Program-made: the position numbers and the translations under genes
Notes under the pieces: model-generated
What the model was told of the DNA's origin: nothing
The model's database searches: none
The model's input: the letters and a program-made list of their open reading frames with translations, nothing else
Shown here: positions 58,060 through 64,000 of the stretch, one piece after another
Layout: every line of letters begins with the position of its first letter
How positions within the stretch are numbered: position 1 is the first letter of the stretch
Source of the DNA: Cellvibrio sp. OA-2007
GTDB lineage: Bacteria > Pseudomonadota > Gammaproteobacteria > Pseudomonadales > Cellvibrionaceae
Direction: 5' to 3'
NCBI RefSeq assembly: GCF_000953825.1
Contig: NZ_BBUL01000080.1
Span: 1 to 64,000, forward strand
DNA: 64,000 bases

Positions 58060-58568
58060 TCAATTACCTCCTGAGGTTATCAACCTGGCGGTGTTACTCT
58101 CATCGCCAGGTTCAAAAAATTGCTAATAATTCAGTTTTTATCAATAAAAAATTATTTTCGTTTGTTTCTCAATATCTACCCCTGCCCTGCCAAATCCAAG
58201 CTGTCGCAAAAAGCAGCCAATTTCACTAATTAAATTCACTTTTAAAGTGCTACTAGAATAAGGCTTTATGCGCCAATGTGTGGCGTGTCGTAACAGTAGT
58301 TAACTTTTTATGAGCCAATGTGAGTCAATATGTTGTAGTCAATATGAACATATGATACTTGTATCCAACCATGCTGGTACTCCCTCTTAGGTGTACCCAT
58401 AAATACAACACGGCAATGGTAATAACAGAGACGAGCTACGGCGCTCGGTGTGACTAGATCATCTTGCTAAAAGATGAGTCAGGATGAATTGCTTCCATAG
58501 GTGCGATCAATCCTGATGTGTAGTACCGATAAAAATCCAGACCATAATTAATCCAATAGGAGAGCTCC
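58060..58568. other. 509-base non-coding region upstream of the TonB receptor
   Basis: No gene supported. AACCTGGCG (58082-58090) pairs with CGCCAGGTT (58104-58112), a possible transcript end for yheV. The rest is A+T-rich, has repeated words (see the separate entry) and must contain the receptor promoter. TATGAT at 58361 could be part of a -10, but no -35 is convincing. Confidence 0.5.
58265..58346 (+). repeat. Direct repeats in the receptor promoter region
   Basis: TTTATGCGCCAATGTG (58265-58280) recurs with one change as TTTATGAGCCAATGTG (58307-58322), a 42-base period or four helical turns. Next to it AGTCAATATG occurs twice (58323-58332, 58337-58346). Such spacing suits a regulator binding on one face of the DNA. 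Confidence 0.55.
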
Positions 58569-61500
58569 ATGAACACAAGAGCACATTTCAAAAAGAAACT
58601 CATAGCAACAGTCATTGCATCCTCTGCTGTAACCGGGATGAGCGGCTACGCAGTAGCCCAAGATCAAGGTGTTGAAGAAGTAGTTGTAACAGGTATTCGC
58701 GCCTCAATGGAGCGCGCGATGGATGTTAAGCGTGAGTCGGCGGGTGTGGTTGACTCAATCAATTCAGAGGATATGGGTAAGTTCCCCGATACTAACCTTG
58801 CTGAATCGTTGCAACGCATTACTGGCGTGTCTATCAGCCGTCAAAATGGCGAAGGTTCTGAAGTCACCGTGCGTGGTTTTGGTTCTGGCAATAACATGGT
58901 GACCTTGAACGGCCGCACTATGCCAACTGGTACTACTTATGCGGGTGGTTCGGGAGCAGATGGTACTACCCGGGCTGGTGGTAGCCGTGCGTTTAACTTC
59001 TCTAATCTGGCTTCTGATGGTATTTCAGCGGTAGAAGTGTACAAGACCGGCAAGGCAAATATTGCAACTGGTGGTATTGGTGCAACTATTAACGTTAAAA
59101 CAAACCGTCCGTTGGATACCGCAGGCTTCAAAGCGACTGTCGGCGCAAAAGCGTTGGCGGATACCACCAATGAAGTGGGTAGCGATATCACTCCAGAATT
59201 GTCCGGCTTAGTTAGCTGGGCTAACGATTCAGAAACGTTTGGTGCATCGCTCTCTGTAAGCTCTCAAGAGCGTGATTCTGGTTCTGCTGGCGTAACTGTT
59301 AACAACTGGAACATTGGAGTTTGGGGCACTAACAAACTTTATGACACAGCGCCCAATTCTGTATTTAAAAACGCCCCGGAAGTGGGTCAGCTTTATGCGC
59401 GCCCTAATGATTTCCGTTACGGTTTCTCTGATTTCGAACGTGATCGTTTGAATGGCCAGTTAACATTGCAATTCCGTCCGGTAGAAAATATTACTGTTAC
59501 CGGTGACTACACCTATGCTGATAACGACATTACTGAAAGCCGCGCTGAAGTAACTAACTGGATCCAAAATGGTTCTAATATTGCCGAAGTAGTATTTGAT
59601 GATTCTGAAATTGCCACACCTTTGAGCATCAGAGAAGCTTATAACGGCACAGTAGATGTGGGTTATGAGCAGCAATTTCGTATGCAGAGCAATACCTTGG
59701 AGTCATTCGGCTTGAATGTCGATTTCCAAGTTAGCGACGAATTTAAACTGACTTTGGATGCGCACGATTCATCTATGGAAAGTTTGCCAACCGGTCCGGA
59801 TGGTTCAGGTGAGATTGCTATTGGTTTGGGTTCTCCTACTGTACGCGGTAAAACGTTGGATTTCTCAAAAAGCATTCCAACCTACAGCTATACCACCAGT
59901 GTGGCTGGCAATAACATCACCGAAGCTAACGTAGGTTCATCGATCTTGCGCGTACGCGGTGCCGGCTCTGTGAACGATATTACACAGCTCAAACTCGATG
60001 GTTCTTACGAAGTTGATGGTGCACGTTTTGATTTCGGTGTGGAATCACGTGAAATGGAAATGTCGGCTTATCAAACTGCCGGTGTTAACCAAACCTTGGG
60101 TAACTGGGGTGTTGCTAATCCGGGTGAATTCGCTGGGAAGGGTTTGTTGACCCAGGTAAACGCTGCTAGCTTGTTTGATGACTTTGATATTGGCAATAGC
60201 CCTACTATTGCCTTTAAAGGTAATGCGGCTGATTTAACCCGCGAAGCGAACAAACTCTATCCTGGTACCTGCCTGTGTGTTGCCGATGCCAACTCATCTG
60301 ATGATGTGATTACTGAAGAGACCCAAGCGATTTACATTCAGGGTGGTTTAGATGTTGAAGTTGCTAACCTTCCGGTCAGCGTTTTAGCGGGTCTGCGTTA
60401 TGAGACCACGGATGTTACTTCAGCGAGTGTTGTAACCCCAGTTTCATATCTTCTGTGGGAAAATAACAACGACTTTTCCACCGTGTTTGGCAATACCACT
60501 ATCTCTGCCAGTGAATCGGCAAGTTACGATAACCTGTTGCCAAGTCTGGATATAAAAGTAAGTTTGACTGATGATTTGGTTGCTCGTGCATCTTTCGGTA
60601 AAACCATCGCGCGTGCTGGCTTTGGTGACATGCGTTACTCACCAAGCGGCTTCGGTACTACAGGCTCCAGCTTCAATGGTTATCAAGCAACTGCCTCTTC
60701 TGGTAACCCCGGCTTGTTGCCATTGGAATCAGATAACGTGGATTTCTCAGTTGAATATTACTACGCAGATTCCAGCTATGTATCTGCGGGTGTTTTTGAG
60801 AAGCGCGTAAGTAACTTCATTGGCCAAGGCCAGGAAGAAAAAACGTTCTACGGTATAAAAGATCAAACATCAGCTAGCAGTTCACGCGTCCAAACTGCTG
60901 CCAGTGCTTTGCGTAGTTTGAATATGCAAACCGACGACACTAACCTCTATGCGATGATGGTGTTGCAGGCGCATCCTGAAGCGTTGAACATGAAAAACGC
61001 GCAAGGCAATTTGATTTTCCCGAACGGCAAGTTTGAAGCTACCAGCGAACAATTATTGTTGCTCGGTGAAACAAATGGTTGGGATATAGCACCGGATGGT
61101 AGCGAGCCAGAAATGGTGTTCTTGACCAGTACTCCGGTAAATGACAAAGAAGCAAAACTTTACGGTGCAGAATTTGCCGTACAGCATTTCTTCGGCGAAA
61201 CCGGCTTTGGCGTGTTGGCTAACTATACCTTGGTGCGTGGCGATGTAGGCTTTGACAACAATGGCTTGCCTACTGAAACGCAATTTGCTCTGACTGGTTT
61301 GAGTGACACTGCTAACTTGGTATTGATGTACGAGAACTACGGTGTTTCAGCACGTTTGGCATACAACTGGCGCGACGAGTTCTTGACCGAAACCAACCAG
61401 GGTGGTTCGCGTAACCCACGTTATGTTGAGGCATACTCGCAAATCGACTTGAGTGTAAGCTATGAACTCACCGAGAATTTGTCGCTCTCTGCTGAAGCAA

Positions 61501-61610
61501 TTAACTTAACTGGTGAAGACAACCGTGAGCATAACCGTAACTCCCGAATGATCCGTTTTGCGGATGATCTGGGTGCTCGTTATGCTCTGGGTGCTCGCTA
61601 CAAGTTCTAA
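58569..61610 (+). CDS. TonB-dependent receptor
   Basis: A 1013-residue outer-membrane transporter. A signal peptide (IATVIASSAVTGMSGYAVA) is followed by the TonB-box-like EEVVVTGIRASM, the plug domain (GKFPDTNLAESLQRITGVSI, VTVRGFGSGNNMVTLNGR) and a 22-strand barrel ending in GARYKF. The RASMERAMDVKRES style is that of the large receptor class used for oligosaccharide import in Cellvibrio, Caulobacter and Xanthomonas. The following SapC, cupin and halogenase genes are typical partners. GGAG upstream of the ATG. Confidence 0.95.
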   Translation: MNTRAHFKKKLIATVIASSAVTGMSGYAVAQDQGVEEVVVTGIRASMERAMDVKRESAGVVDSINSEDMGKFPDTNLAESLQRITGVSISRQNGEGSEVTVRGFGSGNNMVTLNGRTMPTGTTYAGGSGADGTTRAGGSRAFNFSNLASDGISAVEVYKTGKANIATGGIGATINVKTNRPLDTAGFKATVGAKALADTTNEVGSDITPELSGLVSWANDSETFGASLSVSSQERDSGSAGVTVNNWNIGVWGTNKLYDTAPNSVFKNAPEVGQLYARPNDFRYGFSDFERDRLNGQLTLQFRPVENITVTGDYTYADNDITESRAEVTNWIQNGSNIAEVVFDDSEIATPLSIREAYNGTVDVGYEQQFRMQSNTLESFGLNVDFQVSDEFKLTLDAHDSSMESLPTGPDGSGEIAIGLGSPTVRGKTLDFSKSIPTYSYTTSVAGNNITEANVGSSILRVRGAGSVNDITQLKLDGSYEVDGARFDFGVESREMEMSAYQTAGVNQTLGNWGVANPGEFAGKGLLTQVNAASLFDDFDIGNSPTIAFKGNAADLTREANKLYPGTCLCVADANSSDDVITEETQAIYIQGGLDVEVANLPVSVLAGLRYETTDVTSASVVTPVSYLLWENNNDFSTVFGNTTISASESASYDNLLPSLDIKVSLTDDLVARASFGKTIARAGFGDMRYSPSGFGTTGSSFNGYQATASSGNPGLLPLESDNVDFSVEYYYADSSYVSAGVFEKRVSNFIGQGQEEKTFYGIKDQTSASSSRVQTAASALRSLNMQTDDTNLYAMMVLQAHPEALNMKNAQGNLIFPNGKFEATSEQLLLLGETNGWDIAPDGSEPEMVFLTSTPVNDKEAKLYGAEFAVQHFFGETGFGVLANYTLVRGDVGFDNNGLPTETQFALTGLSDTANLVLMYENYGVSARLAYNWRDEFLTETNQGGSRNPRYVEAYSQIDLSVSYELTENLSLSAEAINLTGEDNREHNRNSRMIRFADDLGARYALGARYKF

Positions 61611-61639
61611 CTCGGAATTGATTCTGATCATATAGAACG

Positions 61640-61670
61640 AAAAAGCCGCTGGTTTCAGCGGCTTTTTTTT
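61640..61670 (+). terminator. Rho-independent terminator after the receptor gene
   Basis: AGCCGCTG-gttt-CAGCGGCT followed by T7. It lies before the SapC gene, so the accessory genes are either expressed by read-through or have a promoter of their own. Confidence 0.92.
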
Positions 61671-61729
61671 ATCGGTTTGAATTACTATGCACTCTATTAC
61701 CGATGAGTTTATCTAGTAGGCGACACTTA

Positions 61730-62461
61730 ATGACTAATTATGTAATGTTGAACAATGTCGAGCATTTCGACATAAAAGTAATGGATCAGGTATTTACTGC
61801 TGTGGCAGACAACAAAACCGCTGTGCTGACTTTTCCGACAGAGTTTTCTAATATCCAGAGAGAATATCCCATTTTGCTCTCCAAAGATCCGGCAAGTGGT
61901 CAATATCAAGCGGTGGCCCTGCTTGGAATTCAGAAGGATGAAAATCTTTTTCTGCAAAAAAATCCTGCTGCGGATAATTTTTTCTGGAGTGGTGGCTATG
62001 TTCCAGCAATTCTAGCTAAAGGACCGTTTATTACTGGATTGCGCGAGCAAATGGATGGTAGTGCTGAGGCAATGGTTTACATAGATCTAAATAGCCCCAA
62101 ATTAAATAATCAACAGGGTAAAGCGCTGTTTTTACCTCAAGGTGGTAATAGTCCCTATCTGGATTATGTCACTAAACTGTTGAATATTATTCAGCAAGGT
62201 AAAATTGTTGGTGATGCTATGTTTGCCCAGTTTGCTGCACTGGAATTAATTGAACCACTTACAATTAATATTGATCTAGTCAACGGCGATAAACATCAGC
62301 TGCGCGGTTACTACACCATCAGTGAAGAAAAATTAATGAACCTGACCGGCGATAAACTTGAGCTGCTTAATAAGTCAGGTTATTTGCAGGGCGCTTATCT
62401 TATGCTAGCGTCACTTACCAACATTGAAAAATTGATTCGCATGAAAAACGCACGCATGTAG
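61730..62461 (+). CDS. SapC family protein
   Basis: A 243-residue protein with the SapC pattern: MLNNVEHFDIKV at the start, FPTEFSNIQREYPILLSKD, and a C-terminal YTISEEKLMNLTG. The name derives from an S-layer-associated gene, but the biochemical role of SapC proteins is not known; they recur beside TonB-receptor operons. The ATG at 61730 is preferred because the family normally begins close to this point; an ATG at 61703 would add nine residues. No signal peptide is seen. Confidence 0.88.
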   Translation: MTNYVMLNNVEHFDIKVMDQVFTAVADNKTAVLTFPTEFSNIQREYPILLSKDPASGQYQAVALLGIQKDENLFLQKNPAADNFFWSGGYVPAILAKGPFITGLREQMDGSAEAMVYIDLNSPKLNNQQGKALFLPQGGNSPYLDYVTKLLNIIQQGKIVGDAMFAQFAALELIEPLTINIDLVNGDKHQLRGYYTISEEKLMNLTGDKLELLNKSGYLQGAYLMLASLTNIEKLIRMKNARM

Positions 62462-62491
62462 TGTGTTTTTGTGCGATAAAAGAAATTAGTT

Positions 62492-63526
62492 ATGGCAAAT
62501 ATCAGCAAACACATCAAGGTCATTGAGGGTTGTACGCCGGGCTCTATTCCAGTAGAAATAGGCTCATCCGCTGAACCCTTAGTATTAAAAGGTTTGGTCA
62601 AAGACTGGGATATCACAAAAGCTGCTGTTTCATCGCCAGAGACTGCAGTGAATTATTTAAAATCCTATTACAACGGGAATTTATCGTTAATTAATAAGGG
62701 GCACTCTGGTATTGAGGGGCGCTATTTTTATAATCAGGAATTAAACGGCTTAAATTACGACACCGTTAAAATGCGGATCGATGAAGCACTTGATTTAATT
62801 CTTGCTAGCACTCGCCTGCCGGAAAAACCTTCCTATTATATTTCTTCAAATACTATTGATACTCACTTCCCAGGGTTGCGCGCCACTAACGATATTCAAT
62901 TGCCGCGTGCCGATAGAGGTTATCCTGTTTATCCGCCCGATGTAAAAATCTGGATTGGCACGCGCTCTATCGCAACCTGCCACTATGACGCACTGGAAAA
63001 TATTGCCTGTGTTGTTGCTGGAAAGCGGCGTTTTACTTTGTTTCCTCCTAGTCAATTTGAAAATTTGTACTTTGGCCCGCTGAGTCCTACGCCCGGCGGC
63101 CAAGCTATCAGCATGGTCGATTTTCGTGATCCGGACTACGAACAGTTTCCGCGTTTTAAAATCGCAGAAGCCAATGGTTTGATGGCAGAGTTAGAGGCCG
63201 GTGATGCCATTTTTATGCCCAGTATGTGGATGCATCATGTAGAGGGGCTGAGTGATTTTAATATTTTGGTGAATTACTGGTGGGACGATGCGCCTGTGTA
63301 TACCGGCTCGGGTATGACAGTATTGCAGCATGCGCTACTGGGTTTGCGCGATAAGCCAGCGCACGAAAAAATGGCTTGGAAGCATCTATTTGACTACTAC
63401 ATTTTTGGAGATGCTGAGCGTGCAGCGGAACATCTCCCTGAACATGCTCGGGGTGTACTCGGGCCACTAGACGAGATTAAGGCGCGGCAACTGCGCAGTA
63501 TCATCATCAATAAACTGAATCGCTAA
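62492..63526 (+). CDS. Cupin-like (JmjC-type) Fe(II)/2-oxoglutarate oxygenase
   Basis: A 344-residue protein of the cupin_8 family. An iron-binding HxD is in TCHYDALEN and the distal histidine in SMWMHHVEGL. Between them is the family-typical VAGKRRFTLFPPSQ. No signal peptide, so it should act in the cytoplasm. Homologues hydroxylate protein or small-molecule targets; here the target may be the product or partner of the neighbouring halogenase or receptor, which is inference. It starts 30 bases after the SapC stop. Confidence 0.9.
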   Translation: MANISKHIKVIEGCTPGSIPVEIGSSAEPLVLKGLVKDWDITKAAVSSPETAVNYLKSYYNGNLSLINKGHSGIEGRYFYNQELNGLNYDTVKMRIDEALDLILASTRLPEKPSYYISSNTIDTHFPGLRATNDIQLPRADRGYPVYPPDVKIWIGTRSIATCHYDALENIACVVAGKRRFTLFPPSQFENLYFGPLSPTPGGQAISMVDFRDPDYEQFPRFKIAEANGLMAELEAGDAIFMPSMWMHHVEGLSDFNILVNYWWDDAPVYTGSGMTVLQHALLGLRDKPAHEKMAWKHLFDYYIFGDAERAAEHLPEHARGVLGPLDEIKARQLRSIIINKLNR

Positions 63527-63678
63527 TCACTCTCGTTACATGCTGTTTAGGTTCGCAATAGTAAATATAAATCGAACATCGCTTGCGATACTGCGCGTGA
63601 ATAGCGAATATTCTCTCACCACTACTGGTTTGATCACCGGTCACAAATACACAATAAAAGAGCAAAACGGGGTTTCCT

Positions 63679-64000
63679 GTGCAGTTATCACCTGTAAAAA
63701 AATTAGTCATCGCCGGTGGCGGCACCGCTGGCTGGATGGCGGCGGCAGCTATTTCCAGAAAATTCGGCGAGTTGCTGGATATAACGCTTATAGAATCTGA
63801 CGACATTGGCACTGTTGGGGTGGGTGAAGCGACGATTCCTCCAATCCGCGTATTTCATAAATTGCTAGGTATTGATGAACAGGAGTTTATGCGTGCGACT
63901 CTGGCTACCTTTAAAGTGGGTATCTCGTTTGAGAATTGGGGGCAGCAGGGCGATAGATATATCCACTCCTTTGGTAAAACCGGCAAAGAAACCTGGCTTG
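63679..64000 (+). CDS. Flavin-dependent tryptophan halogenase, cut by right edge
   Basis: Starting at GTG 63679 (GGGG upstream) the frame encodes [19 protein letters not shown], the FAD-binding GxGxxG motif, then [15 protein letters not shown], all signatures of flavin-dependent tryptophan halogenases. At least 107 codons are present and the frame is open to position 64000. The catalytic WxWxIP motif would lie beyond the edge. Its place after the cupin gene matches the usual receptor-SapC-cupin-halogenase order. Confidence 0.9.
   Translation, partial: MQLSPVKKLVIAGGGTAGWMAAAAISRKFGELLDITLIESDDIGTVGVGEATIPPIRVFHKLLGIDEQEFMRATLATFKVGISFENWGQQGDRYIHSFGKTGKETWL

Overview
The window looks like a chromosomal segment of a Cellvibrio-type gammaproteobacterium (Cellvibrionaceae). 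The evidence is the Pseudomonas-like housekeeping gene order, the secreted proteins with long polyserine linkers, a family 11 rhamnogalacturonan lyase carrying a C-terminal CBM2, and a TonB-dependent-receptor operon of the kind used by polysaccharide degraders. This assignment is inference from gene content; no search was run. No rRNA, tRNA, CRISPR array, integrase or transposase was recognised.

Layout. 1-4.7 kb: an unknown gene cut by the left edge, a secreted barrel-like protein, then the histidine block hisB-hisH-hisA-DUF2442-hisF, interrupted by a REP-like palindrome and a small DUF2442 gene. 4.8-10.4 kb (minus strand): gpmI-envC-ctpA-yibQ and a small conserved protein. 10.8-14.8 kb: rhodanese-like protein, grxC, secB, ppx and an AT-rich secreted metallopeptidase. 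14.8-22.2 kb (minus strand): the PL11 lyase, a membrane-linked XRE regulator, an AlbA_2/Schlafen-type gene and ppk1. A second, decayed copy of the 3' end of ppk1 lies beyond the AlbA_2 gene. 22.5-28.5 kb: accessory envelope genes (DUF4156 protein, large di-heme cytochrome c, serine beta-lactamase-like hydrolase plus CPBP protease, small secreted protein). 28.6-36.4 kb: uvrD, an orphan TRAP binding protein, a small HTH protein, and gmk, rpoZ, spoT, ridA. 36.6-38.6 kb: an S9 prolyl oligopeptidase split in two frames exactly at an A7 tract. 38.6-50 kb: lpdA, trkA, rsmB, fmt, def (minus), then a LysM protein, dprA, tsaC, hemF, aroE and a YqaA-like protein (plus). 50-51.5 kb: a decaying LysR/pirin pair. 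51.5-58.1 kb: an M60-like lipoprotein peptidase, FAH-family hydrolase, gamma carbonic anhydrase, prlC and yheV. 58.5-64 kb: TonB-dependent receptor, SapC-family protein, JmjC-like cupin and the start of a flavin-dependent tryptophan halogenase, which runs off the right edge.

Most of the window is vertically inherited core genome: histidine synthesis, cell-wall hydrolase control, polyphosphate metabolism, stringent response, formyl-Met processing and haem/shikimate enzymes. The parts most worth attention are (i) the AlbA_2 gene flanked by intact and relic ppk1 tails, (ii) the S9 peptidase whose signal peptide and catalytic body are joined only by a -1 shift at A_AAA_AAA followed by TGA, (iii) the receptor-SapC-cupin-halogenase operon, and (iv) the co-decaying LysR and pirin genes.
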